From Actinomycetaceae bacterium MB13-C1-2 (GTDB lineage: Bacteria; Actinomycetota; Actinomycetes; Actinomycetales; Actinomycetaceae): a DNA stretch of 64,000 nt. The notes beneath the pieces are model-generated. The model was not told the DNA's origin and searched no databases. It saw only the letters and a program-made list of their open reading frames with translations. Positions within the stretch are counted from its first letter, which is position 1. Every line of letters starts with the position of its first letter. This document shows, in pieces, positions 34,409 to 42,832 of this stretch. The DNA lies in the NCBI GenBank assembly GCA_035621235.1, contig CP141731.1:2294001-2358000 (forward strand), in the 5' to 3' direction. The translations under genes and the position numbers were made by a program.

Positions 34409-35206
34409 CTAAAGCGACCAGGTCTTCCCGACCTCAGCAACCTCGGGGCGACTCCCCAGCACTTTCTCCGCCTCAGTCAAAGGAACACTGATATCGGTCC
34501 AGGGCTGAATATGCGTCAAGACGAGGGTCTTGGCCCCCGCGTTCTTTGATATTTGAGCAGCGCGCGTCCCGCTCAGATGGATTCCTCGTACCTCGACTTC
34601 GTCGGTGAATCCGCACTCCGAAAGCAATAGATCGACGTCTTTTGCCATTACCTCCATCGCATCGCAACTATCTGTGTCCCCCGTGTAGGCGAGGGTCACA
34701 ATCTCGCTGCCTCCGCTCTCGGCAGGACCTTCGATCCGGAAACCATAGGACTCGACGGTGTGAAGGCCTCGGAACGCGGATATCTTCATCGGTCCAACCT
34801 CAAACTGCGTTCCATGCTGAATCGGGTGGAACTCGAATGCCTCGTACTCATCAAAGTCTGTGCGATAGCCCTCGACCTGCACGATGCGCGTTGGAGTTTC
34901 TTCGGGTCCGTAAACCGGCAGTCCACGAATTTCACCGTCAGGATGCCACTTTAAATACACCTGGAGCGAAATAATGTCGGCCATATGATCCGCGTGCCCG
35001 TGGCTGATCAACACCGCGTCCAGATCGCGTGGCGTGAGAAACTTCCATAGTTGTCCGAATGCGCCAGGGCCCAGGTCCATAATCAATGACCAGGTCCGTC
35101 TCTCACCCGTATTCGCATCTACTCCGTCTGCCTGGACCATGTAGCAGGACGCCGCGCCCTCCGGCCCTGACATCGATCCGGTAGACCCAACGACCGTTAG
35201 TCTCAT
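34409..35206 (-). CDS. MBL-fold hydrolase, Rv1339-like (class II cAMP phosphodiesterase family)
   Basis: 265-residue metallo-beta-lactamase-fold enzyme. The metal ligands are HGHADH (SHGHADHMADI), a central GLHTVESYGFRI, YTGDTDSCD and the terminal LTHIQPW. In Mycobacterium the homologue Rv1339, in the same murI neighbourhood, has been reported as an atypical cyclic-AMP phosphodiesterase. The start overlaps the murI stop by four bases (ATGA). Role in cAMP turnover here is by homology only. Confidence 0.85.
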   Translation of the reverse strand: MRLTVVGSTGSMSGPEGAASCYMVQADGVDANTGERRTWSLIMDLGPGAFGQLWKFLTPRDLDAVLISHGHADHMADIISLQVYLKWHPDGEIRGLPVYGPEETPTRIVQVEGYRTDFDEYEAFEFHPIQHGTQFEVGPMKISAFRGLHTVESYGFRIEGPAESGGSEIVTLAYTGDTDSCDAMEVMAKDVDLLLSECGFTDEVEVRGIHLSGTRAAQISKNAGAKTLVLTHIQPWTDISVPLTEAEKVLGSRPEVAEVGKTWSL

Positions 35207-36036
35207 GGCTGATCCTCACTGCTACTTGCGGTAACCAATTCGAGTTCGCCAACCTCAGGACCCAGGAAACGTCGCGCCAGTGAAACGAACCGATTGTTCG
35301 GTGCGGTCATCAAGAACCGGTAGTTTGATGTCCCGCTCGGGCGCGGGCTGTGCAACAGATCGCCTTCAACGAGAAGCAGGTAGACCTCTCGGGCAGTCGC
35401 CTCAGATGACGTCACCAGGTTGACACCCTCTCCCAGTTCCCGAGCTAAGGCGCCTTGCAACAGAGGATAGTGCGTGCATCCAAGGATCACGGTGTCAACG
35501 TTCTCTGTCTTAAGTCCGGACAGATATTTCTTGGTGATGCTCTCAAGTTCTGGCCCTGTTGTTATCCCCTGCTCAACAAAGTCAACGAACTCAGGACAGG
35601 CCTGCTGAAATACCTCTACCCCTGGAACCGCACCGAGGGCTGAGGGGTAGGACTGCGAAGCCACAGTCGCTTCGGTGCCAATCACTCCAATACGTCCGTT
35701 TCGAGTCGTCAGTGCCGCCTCACGTGCCGCCGGAGAGATCACCTCGACCACCGGAATTCCCATTTGTACCGAGTACCGCTCTCTGGCATCAGCCAGAGCC
35801 GCAGCAGTTCCCGTATTGCAAGCGATAACCAGTACCTTGCAGCCTCGTTCCACCAGCGTGTCGAGGCCAGCAATGGTCAGATCACGAATTTGTGCAATGG
35901 ACCTGGGACCGTACGGGGTATTCGCCGTGTCTCCCAGATAGACGATATCCTCACCGGGAAGATAGTCGATGATCGCCCGTGCCACAGTCAAGCCTCCGAG
36001 GCCGGAATCGAAGATGCCAATCGGCGCGTCATTCAC
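35203..36036 (-). CDS. murI: Glutamate racemase
   Basis: 277-residue enzyme that converts L- to D-glutamate for peptidoglycan. Both catalytic cysteines are in their motifs: VIACNTGTAAA and ILGCTHYPLL. The N-terminal PIGIFDSGLGGLTVA and the YLGDTANTPYG block are canonical. GTG start at 36036. Upstream of, and coupled to, the Rv1339-like gene; divergent from pncB. Confidence 0.96.
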   Translation of the reverse strand: MNDAPIGIFDSGLGGLTVARAIIDYLPGEDIVYLGDTANTPYGPRSIAQIRDLTIAGLDTLVERGCKVLVIACNTGTAAALADARERYSVQMGIPVVEVISPAAREAALTTRNGRIGVIGTEATVASQSYPSALGAVPGVEVFQQACPEFVDFVEQGITTGPELESITKKYLSGLKTENVDTVILGCTHYPLLQGALARELGEGVNLVTSSEATAREVYLLLVEGDLLHSPRPSGTSNYRFLMTAPNNRFVSLARRFLGPEVGELELVTASSSEDQP

Positions 36037-36180
36037 GAGATTGACGCTATCGCAATTGAGGCGCCAATCTAGTCATCTCTATGCGAGATCACACCCGTTT
36101 ACCCGGGGTGTGCGTCACACTAGACGAGAAGGAATGACTGTCCGCTCCCCCGCCGACGCTCTGAGGGCTACGGTTGACCC

Positions 36181-37542
36181 ATGCCCGCATCACAGTCAAC
36201 TGCACTCTTGACCGACAAGTACGAACTAACGATGTTGGACGCGACTCTGGCGTCCAAAGTGGCGGGGCGCCACTCAGTCTTTGAGCTATTCGGACGAAAG
36301 CTTCCCACTGCAAGACGTTTCGGTGTTGTTGCCGGAGTCGGGCGGATACTGGAAGCCCTGCAACGCTTTGAGTTCAGCGATGAACAGATTTGTTGGCTCG
36401 ACGCTCAAAAATTCCTTTCCGACGACGCGCTGAACTACCTGAAAGATTTTAGGTTCTCAGGTGACATTTACGGCTATGCCGAGGGAGAGTGTTACTTCCC
36501 TGGATCGCCCCTACTCACGGTCGAGGGAACATTCGCGGAGTGCACCGTACTGGAAACACTGTTGCTCTCAATTCTCAACTATGACTGCGCGGTCGCATCA
36601 GCAGCGTCGCGAATGACAATCGCCGCGCATGGACGCCCCTGCATCGACATGGGAGCGAGACGCACACATGAACGATCCGCAGTCTCGGCAGCTCGCGCTG
36701 CGTTCATCGGAGGCTTTGTAGGTACTTCCGATCTGGAGGCTGGTACCCGATACGGTCTGCCCACGGTCGGCACTTCCGCGCACTCGTTTACCCTGGTTCA
36801 TGACACAGAGGAAGAGGCCTTCGCAGCGCAGGTCGCAAGTCTAGGACCGGGCACAACGCTTCTGGTTGACACATTCGATGTGCACGAGGGAGTCGTCAAA
36901 GCCGTTGAAGCGGCCCGCGCGGCCGGCGGCGAACTAGGAGCGGTACGTATTGACTCCGGTGACCTGGTTGCTCACGCCTTCAAGGTTCGCGAGCAGTTGG
37001 ATGAACTCGGTGCCACCTCCACGAAAATAACGGTTACTTCAGATTTGGATGAGTACGCGATCGCTGCACTAGGCGCCGCACCCGTGGACAGCTACGGAGT
37101 TGGGACCCGTCTGGTGACCGGCTCTGGAGTTCCGACGGCATCGCTTGTCTACAAGCTAGTTGCACGGGAGGACGCCAACGGAACCGTTGCGCCGGTAGCC
37201 AAGAAATCAGAGTCAAAGGGAACGGTCGGTGGCCTAAAGGTCGCTGGTCGACTCTATGACGCCGATGGACGGGCATCACAGGAAGCGCTACTAACCGGCG
37301 TTGGTGTTGAAGAGGCTAAAGAGAGAATTTTAGACGCCGGCGGTCGTCTGCTCCAGGTACCGCTGGTGCTAGCAGGAGAGATTACCGAAGAGCTTTGGGC
37401 CGCTCCTGAGACACTTCGGGCGCAGGAGCACCATAAGTCGGTTCGAAATGAACTCCCTTACCACGCATGGCGTCTTTCAGAGGGAGAACCCGGAATCCCA
37501 ACCGTCTATTACGACGCAGACAGCAAGCTTCCGACTCACTAG
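36181..37542 (+). CDS. pncB: Nicotinate phosphoribosyltransferase
   Basis: 453-residue enzyme of the NAD salvage pathway (nicotinate + PRPP to nicotinate mononucleotide). N-terminal LLTDKYELTMLDA, MGARRTHERSA with the catalytic region, DLEAGTRYGLPTVGTSAHSF, LLVDTFDV and the phosphate-binding VRIDSGDLV are present. Monocistronic, with the region between it and murI as the probable divergent promoter. Confidence 0.95.
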   Translation: MPASQSTALLTDKYELTMLDATLASKVAGRHSVFELFGRKLPTARRFGVVAGVGRILEALQRFEFSDEQICWLDAQKFLSDDALNYLKDFRFSGDIYGYAEGECYFPGSPLLTVEGTFAECTVLETLLLSILNYDCAVASAASRMTIAAHGRPCIDMGARRTHERSAVSAARAAFIGGFVGTSDLEAGTRYGLPTVGTSAHSFTLVHDTEEEAFAAQVASLGPGTTLLVDTFDVHEGVVKAVEAARAAGGELGAVRIDSGDLVAHAFKVREQLDELGATSTKITVTSDLDEYAIAALGAAPVDSYGVGTRLVTGSGVPTASLVYKLVAREDANGTVAPVAKKSESKGTVGGLKVAGRLYDADGRASQEALLTGVGVEEAKERILDAGGRLLQVPLVLAGEITEELWAAPETLRAQEHHKSVRNELPYHAWRLSEGEPGIPTVYYDADSKLPTH

Positions 37543-37683
37543 GAGGCCGACACTAGTTTCCCGCGTCGCAGACTCCTTTCAAGGATCGCGTGCAAAATCT
37601 GCGTATCTCAAGTCAAGCGATAGTACCGCCCAGAGGTGTTGGCTCGGTGCGCGATACAGGGAATGTAGCTACGACGCGGGACA

Positions 37684-37956
37684 CTAGCCCGCAAAGGGGA
37701 AGTTTGGACCCTGCTTCCCAATCTCGTCCTTCAGGGCCTTGCAACGAGGACAGATTGGGTACTTCTTCGCATCCCTAGTAGGGACCCAAACTTTTCCACA
37801 CAGAGCTACAACGGCCTGGCCAGTCACAGCCGAAACATTGGCACGGTCTCGACGCACATAGTGAGAAAACCTGTCCTGATCACCATCGTTGCTTACGGGC
37901 TTCGTCTTCGGAAGCTCTAGGACATCGGCACCACCCGCCGGCGATGCGTTACTCAC
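37684..37956 (-). CDS. DUF3039 small zinc-binding protein
   Basis: 90-residue actinobacterial protein with the family core RFSHYVRRDRANVSAVTG, VVALCGKVWVPTRD and a terminal YPICPRCK. The Cys residues (CGK, CPRC) suggest a zinc site. The start is set at GTG 37956, which overlaps the nagB stop as GTGA; a longer frame reaches 37968. Cotranscribed with nagB. Function unknown. Confidence 0.82.
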   Translation of the reverse strand: MSNASPAGGADVLELPKTKPVSNDGDQDRFSHYVRRDRANVSAVTGQAVVALCGKVWVPTRDAKKYPICPRCKALKDEIGKQGPNFPFAG

Positions 37957-38720
37957 TGCGCATCCCAAACTGCGCGGTAGTGATCGATTAACCTCAGTCC
38001 ACTAGCCGCCTGCTCATCAACCATGATGGTGACGTCGTTATGGAACTGGAGCACAGTAGCTGGCCAGAGCGCCGACACCCCGCCCTCTACCATCTGAGCG
38101 ACGGCCTCAGCCTTTTGCTTGCCCTCTGCCACCAAAACGATTTTCTTTGCGTGGCCTATCGTCTCGAGGCCCTGGGTAAGCGCCAGAGAAGGCACCTTGT
38201 TGATATCTCCGCCAAAGAAGCGGGCATTGTCCTCGCGTGTCTGTCTCGTCAGCACCTGAGTGTGGACCGGAGACGTTAGAGAACCTCCCGGCTCATTGAA
38301 GGCGATATGGCCATCTGTTCCGATGCCCAGGATCTGCAGATCGACCCAACCGGCGGTCTCCATTTGCTTCTGATATTCGACCGCGGCTGCCTCCACATCT
38401 TCCGCTTGACCATCCGGTCCGATGACAGCGTTAGGCGCAAAGTTCACTCTGCCCGCAAACACTCGCTCAATAAAGTTTCGGTAGCCCTCTGGGTGATCTG
38501 CCGGAAGGCCGACATATTCGTCCAAAAGAAAGGCGCGAGCCTCGGCAAACGAAATCTTCCCTGCCTCGTGCCTGCGAATCAGTTCGTCATAGATCGGAAC
38601 CGGGGATGATCCCGTGGCCAATCCCAGGACAGCATCCGGCTTCTTTGCCAGTAGCTCCGAGTACATATCGGCAACCAGGGGGGCGATTTCCTTGCTCGAA
38701 GGAAGGACAGCGACTCTCAA
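37953..38720 (-). CDS. nagB: Glucosamine-6-phosphate deaminase
   Basis: 255-residue enzyme that converts glucosamine-6-phosphate to fructose-6-phosphate and ammonia. The N-terminal VLGLATGSSP, FLLDEYVGLP with catalytic Asp, LGIGTDGHIAFNEPG and the later ALTQGLETI are intact. Starts with TTG 38720 after AGGAG. No nagA or PTS gene adjoins. Two hairpins lie between it and the hup gene upstream. Confidence 0.95.
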   Translation of the reverse strand: MRVAVLPSSKEIAPLVADMYSELLAKKPDAVLGLATGSSPVPIYDELIRRHEAGKISFAEARAFLLDEYVGLPADHPEGYRNFIERVFAGRVNFAPNAVIGPDGQAEDVEAAAVEYQKQMETAGWVDLQILGIGTDGHIAFNEPGGSLTSPVHTQVLTRQTREDNARFFGGDINKVPSLALTQGLETIGHAKKIVLVAEGKQKAEAVAQMVEGGVSALWPATVLQFHNDVTIMVDEQAASGLRLIDHYRAVWDAQ

Positions 38721-38833
38721 CGTACTTCTCCTGCGCTAGTGATGTGTGAGTCCCTCCATCCTAGTCCGAACGTTGCATGGAACGGACGGGGACTCCAGGC
38801 GTAAGTGGATGCTGAGCACCTCCCCTCGAATCT

Positions 38834-38895
38834 CCAATCAGATAGGGGCCGATTTCGCGCCACTTTCCCGGCGTGTCGGGCACCTATCTGATTGG
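38834..38895 (-). other. Long-range hairpin upstream of nagB
   Basis: Perfect 13-bp inverted repeat (CCAATCAGATAGG and CCTATCTGATTGG) extended by three G-C pairs across one mismatch, with a central loop of about 30 bases, about 115 bases before the nagB start. Could be a leader structure or a second terminator for hup; no T-tract. Confidence 0.45.
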
Positions 38896-38938
38896 CAAAC
38901 GCTGGGATGGGTTGGGACTAAAAGACCTTAGAGACTAA

Positions 38939-38978
38939 GAGAAGTGGGGATTGAGTCTAGACTCAATCCCCACTTCTC
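38939..38978 (-). terminator. 20-bp perfect palindrome after hup
   Basis: Perfect 40-base palindrome (arms GAGAAGTGGGGATTGAGTCT and its complement, no spacer) 14 bases after the HU stop. Followed on the minus strand by CTTAGTCTC and a CTTTT about 30 bases further. Probable terminator of hup. Confidence 0.65.
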
Positions 38979-38992
38979 GATGCGAAGTGTTA

Positions 38993-39274
38993 CTACTTTG
39001 CGACTGCGTTCTTGAGGGTCAGGCCCGGGGTTAGCTTTACGCCATAACGTCCGGGGATCTGGATCTCTTCGCCAGTGCGAGGGTTACGGCCAGTACGTGC
39101 CGCACGCTCAACGCGCTCGATCGACATCAGGCCAGTCAGGCGAACTGACTCGCCCTCAGCCAGTGCGTCAATGATTGTGGACTGGAAAGCAGTCAGGGCT
39201 GCGTCAGCCTGAGTCTTGGTCAGACCCGAGCGCTCTGCAATTGAGCTAACCAGTTCGTTGCGGTTGATCGCCAT
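38993..39274 (-). CDS. hup: DNA-binding protein HU
   Basis: 93-residue nucleoid protein, full HU length and without the Lys/Ala-rich tail of mycobacterial HupB. Motifs AINRNELVSSIAERSGLTK, the beta-arm AARTGRNPRTGEEIQIPG and the final LKNAVAK are typical. Own promoter in the region before 39507; followed by a long palindromic terminator. Confidence 0.97.
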   Translation of the reverse strand: MAINRNELVSSIAERSGLTKTQADAALTAFQSTIIDALAEGESVRLTGLMSIERVERAARTGRNPRTGEEIQIPGRYGVKLTPGLTLKNAVAK

Positions 39275-39519
39275 GCGTTTGTCCTATTCTCGATACAAGA
39301 TTTGCCTAGACCACTTGCGTAGCCTCGTGTGAAACCCTACGGAACATACGGCCCAGTTGCCAGACGGCACCACGAAAAACCCAGTGCAATTACTCGCAAA
39401 CCAGCCGAAAACGCTCGAATTTCGTGTTTCGATTTGGGAAATAGCCTCATCAGCAGGTCCTCATGCCCGGTAGGCTGAGCAAGAAAGCAGGACCGTACAG
39501 CTAAGAAGTGGAGACCGCG

Positions 39520-40209
39520 TTGTCAGATAACACGAACCCGTTTGCTCCGTCCAACGACGAAGAAATCGAGGTGGAGGTCGTCGAACCCGATTATGAGGTT
39601 CCCGCTCAGCCTCCCGCTACCGACTACTCCTCGTACCAACCCGAGGAAGCTCAGGTCTTTCCTCCGTACGGTAGTGCACCAAATGATGCGCTTCCCACGA
39701 GCGATCCCACATGGACCGCATACGAGTACCAGCCTTCAGACCAAGGCGCCAACACGCTACCCACAGACGATCAGACCGCTCCCCCATACGGCTATCAACC
39801 TTCAGATCCGGGCGCATACACACAACCACAGGAAATGCCATACCCCGCGGGCGCCTATCCGCCACCTAATGCGGGATATCAGCAGGGGCCGTACCAGGGA
39901 CCGGGACAGCCCTACGTGCAGACTGCGAGCGGCGCCTACCAGCCAGTAGCGATGTGGAGTCCCAAGAGCAAGCTCGCAGCGGGCCTGCTCGGAATCTTCC
40001 TTGGGACCTTTGGTGTTCACAACTTCTATCTGGGTTACACCGGCAAAGCGGTAGCCCAGCTACTAATCACATTGCTTAGCATCGGAATGCTTGCTTGGGT
40101 CTCTTCAATCTGGGGGCTTATCGAAGGCATCCTCGTTCTTGCTTCCGGCACCGGCACCAGCTGGGACTTGGACGCTAACGGTTACCCGATGCAACCAATC
40201 GGCTCGTAG
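39520..40209 (+). CDS. TM2-domain protein with Pro/Tyr-rich N-terminal half
   Basis: 229-residue membrane protein. The first ~145 residues are disordered, rich in Pro, Tyr, Gln and Asp, with loose repeats of the form YxYQPSDxGAxT. A TM2 domain follows (SKLAAGLLGIFLGTFGVHNF, YLGYTGKAVAQLLITLLSIG). TTG 39520 is preferred (MSDNTNPFAP form, GTGGAG seven bases upstream); GTG 39508 is the alternative. Function unknown; family members are common in Actinomycetales. Confidence 0.85.
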   Translation: MSDNTNPFAPSNDEEIEVEVVEPDYEVPAQPPATDYSSYQPEEAQVFPPYGSAPNDALPTSDPTWTAYEYQPSDQGANTLPTDDQTAPPYGYQPSDPGAYTQPQEMPYPAGAYPPPNAGYQQGPYQGPGQPYVQTASGAYQPVAMWSPKSKLAAGLLGIFLGTFGVHNFYLGYTGKAVAQLLITLLSIGMLAWVSSIWGLIEGILVLASGTGTSWDLDANGYPMQPIGS

Positions 40210-40332
40210 CTACCCCGCCCCACCGAGGCACCTAAGCGAGTAAGGCGCGGTCCGAGAGGGCTGAAGGTCCTGTGTGCTCAACGTTCTTAGTGATCTCCGC
40301 ACATGTGGAACGCCTGAGATCATAGAGCCAGG

Positions 40333-41511
40333 CTACTTCGCCCAACCGTAATCGGTGATCGGTATTGCACTGTGTTCTATCTCCGGTGCCAGCTCGGGAC
40401 GGTAATCGAACAGATGACTACTTCTACGGATGAAATCATCAGCGAGCACCACGAAAGACAACCACGATGCGTATCTGTCGTACTCCCCTTTCCAGTCGCT
40501 GGGAGGAGGAAGCTCGGCCATCTCGCTTACAGACTGCCGGAGAGAGACAAAACGGCTGACGTAGTCCCTGTCCCTGGAAGCATCTCCAATCTGAGCAGCG
40601 CGGACCGCACATGCAGTGAACTCATCTGCTCCGAGTGGACTAACCTTCTCGGGTTCCTTCCATCTGAGAAGGTAATACATCTGGGACCGGACGCCCTCAA
40701 ATGAGTCCTTTAGCCGAATTAGTTCTGGCACTTTCGACTTCGGGTGTTGCGGAGGCAGTCCGTACTGTATGCCGGTGATGGTTCCGGCAACCATGTAGAC
40801 AGCGAACGGCATTGAGAACCGATCTTTGCCACTGTAGAAGTAGAGAGCAGAGTGATCAGCTGCGATCGAATCAAAGTATCCGTTCATTGACGATCTGGTC
40901 GTTGCAAGATGCTCTTCGAGGCTGGTTGGCTCTTCTACTGGAAGATACGGGATAAGTGAATCAACGTTCAAAGTCACACGGGTCGTGCTGTTTGGAAAAC
41001 AAGCACAGAGCGTTCGAAGGGCTTCGATTGAGTTGAAGATGTTTATCAGGAACGCGATTACCAGGGAAAGAAACAGCACACTGAACAGTGTCTCAATAGC
41101 GCTAACAACACTTACCCAGGAAACCTGAGGCGAGAGTCCGTCGGCTCCCACTGTTGCGAACTGGGCGATGCTTAAGTAGATCCCGCCCACGAGGCCTCCC
41201 GGCGCCCCACTTTCCACTTTCAGGTGTCCAAGCTGAATCGCACCCAGGTACACCAGGCTGAAACCGCCGACGATGCCCGCAACCCACAGTCCGATTCCAG
41301 AGACCAAAGTCAGCCCTGTAAGCGAACGATAGAACGGACGTCTTATGGCAGTGGGGAAGCCCCTGGCAATCCAGTGGGCTCCCTTCCACTGCCACCTCAA
41401 GAAGCGGTTGAAAAACAAACCACGTTGGTTGTAGTTGAGAACCGTGAAGAACGTGTCCACCAAGGTAAACAGAACCAGCAGAGTTCCAACCGCTATCAGC
41501 AAGTAAGCCAC
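40333..41511 (-). CDS. Two-TM ion-channel-like membrane protein
   Basis: 392-residue protein with three to four N-terminal hydrophobic segments, one pore loop and a long cytoplasmic C-terminal domain. Pore region: GGIYLSIAQFATVGADGLSP between TM segments, i.e. the architecture of a K+ channel (TM-P-TM), but the selectivity filter reads TVGAD rather than TVGYG. The C-terminal part (about residues 195-392) has no recognised RCK fold. It could be a non-selective or anion-conducting relative; activity is not predictable. Upstream neighbour on the same strand is a nitrilase-like gene, 10 bases away. Confidence 0.7.
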   Translation of the reverse strand: MAYLLIAVGTLLVLFTLVDTFFTVLNYNQRGLFFNRFLRWQWKGAHWIARGFPTAIRRPFYRSLTGLTLVSGIGLWVAGIVGGFSLVYLGAIQLGHLKVESGAPGGLVGGIYLSIAQFATVGADGLSPQVSWVSVVSAIETLFSVLFLSLVIAFLINIFNSIEALRTLCACFPNSTTRVTLNVDSLIPYLPVEEPTSLEEHLATTRSSMNGYFDSIAADHSALYFYSGKDRFSMPFAVYMVAGTITGIQYGLPPQHPKSKVPELIRLKDSFEGVRSQMYYLLRWKEPEKVSPLGADEFTACAVRAAQIGDASRDRDYVSRFVSLRQSVSEMAELPPPSDWKGEYDRYASWLSFVVLADDFIRRSSHLFDYRPELAPEIEHSAIPITDYGWAK

Positions 41512-41521
41512 TTGCCCACCC

Positions 41522-42823
41522 CTAGATGCTTACAGGTTCCTTGAGTCCGTAGATGTGAATCGCTCCCGGGCCACCAGCAAAGACGGTGTGAAGGTCAGGG
41601 GTTCCATCAACAGAAACAACCGTAACATCCACCTCAGGAATCTCTGTCACCGCGTCCTTGGTTCCAGGCTTGGCGGAGTCTCCCCCCACAGGGCCTTGCA
41701 CTACCCGTGCCAGTTGGCTGTGCGCCCCATAGGTGGTGTCGTCCCCGTCGATGTAGCTGACGTGAATAGACTCGACTCCACCAACGTTCCCCTTCACGAT
41801 CTCTCCAGATGCAGAGTCGTCAAGACCGTACAAGCCGTCGCAGTTAAAGGCCAAACCACCCGAGATTGCAGCAATCGATGCGGGATGCAGTTGCATGCCA
41901 CACGACGGCACCAGGTGCAGGTTCACTCCCTGTCCGTCTGAGGGCCAGGGAGAGCGGGCGGCTGAGCGACGCAGACGATGATCCGAGTGATCCAGACAAA
42001 TCTCGACTCCGATATTGGGTCCGTCGTCGAGTTTGAAAATCGCTTTGGAGTCACCCGGGCTCTGCTTTAGGTCACCACCCGAGAGATCAAGAACCGGATA
42101 AGCGACCATCTGCTCTGTGATGACGGGTTTGCCCGTCACATCCCAGAGTAGGAAGTCTTCGTTCGAGGCGAAATACTTCTCTGCCGTCAAAGACTTAGCC
42201 TGCATGTCTCCAGAGACCGATTTGAGGTTCTCAGAACCCACGACAAGGGCTCTGTTACGAACCTCTACCTTGGGATAGGCATGGCCCAGCTTTACAAAGT
42301 TCACCATCATGTCGAACAGGGCGTCCTTGATCGCACCGGTGGTGTTGACCCAGCCCTCCCCGATTGACCTGACAACCTTGTTACGTTCTAGGACCGACGA
42401 GTCGTTCAGAACAGCCTCTAGGTTATCCACCTGTGCCGAGATTACTGTTCCAAAAATGAACAGTGTGTTCGGATACTTCTCTGCCGTGAACCTACCCTGC
42501 AACTGCTCCAGGATGTACTCGGCAGGGTCAGTCTCCCCCGGACTAAAGACGTAAGGCCCGATGTCGCTATGCCAATAGAACTCAGGGGCCACAAAGACAT
42601 TGAGTACGTCCTCGTCATCCTGCTTGTCGATCTCAGCGAACGCTGTCTTGACCGCAGCCTCCATGACATCCAAACGAGCCGCAATGTCCTTGCTAGAGTC
42701 CTCAAGCGCGGGATACGTGCCAGCAACGGCTCCGGGTCCGTTGACATCACCAACACCCACGATGCTTGAAGGAGTCGTTGGAATAGCGAACCCAGCGAAA
42801 CGGACTTTGTTCATACTGCTCAT
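41522..42823 (-). CDS. Nitrilase-superfamily-like hydrolase (unassigned)
   Basis: 433-residue cytoplasmic protein, longer than the usual 270-330 of the carbon-nitrogen hydrolase fold. A plausible Glu-Lys-Cys triad is Glu81 (FVAPEFYW), a Lys near 210-217 (QAKSLTAEKYFASNEDF) and Cys276 (GVEICLDHSDHR), with NLHLVPSCGMQ following. The Lys motif is not canonical. Strong ribosome-binding site (AGGAGG) before ATG 42823, nine bases after the GadC-like permease stop, so the two are cotranscribed. It probably hydrolyses an amide or nitrile group of a compound imported by that permease. Substrate unknown. Confidence 0.65.
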   Translation of the reverse strand: MSSMNKVRFAGFAIPTTPSSIVGVGDVNGPGAVAGTYPALEDSSKDIAARLDVMEAAVKTAFAEIDKQDDEDVLNVFVAPEFYWHSDIGPYVFSPGETDPAEYILEQLQGRFTAEKYPNTLFIFGTVISAQVDNLEAVLNDSSVLERNKVVRSIGEGWVNTTGAIKDALFDMMVNFVKLGHAYPKVEVRNRALVVGSENLKSVSGDMQAKSLTAEKYFASNEDFLLWDVTGKPVITEQMVAYPVLDLSGGDLKQSPGDSKAIFKLDDGPNIGVEICLDHSDHRLRRSAARSPWPSDGQGVNLHLVPSCGMQLHPASIAAISGGLAFNCDGLYGLDDSASGEIVKGNVGGVESIHVSYIDGDDTTYGAHSQLARVVQGPVGGDSAKPGTKDAVTEIPEVDVTVVSVDGTPDLHTVFAGGPGAIHIYGLKEPVSI

Positions 42824-42832
42824 TGACTCCTC

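Noticed and set aside
38746-38931. 61-residue frame in the nagB-hup gap
   Set aside because: Overlaps a hairpin arm and has no start signal or similarity that I recognise.
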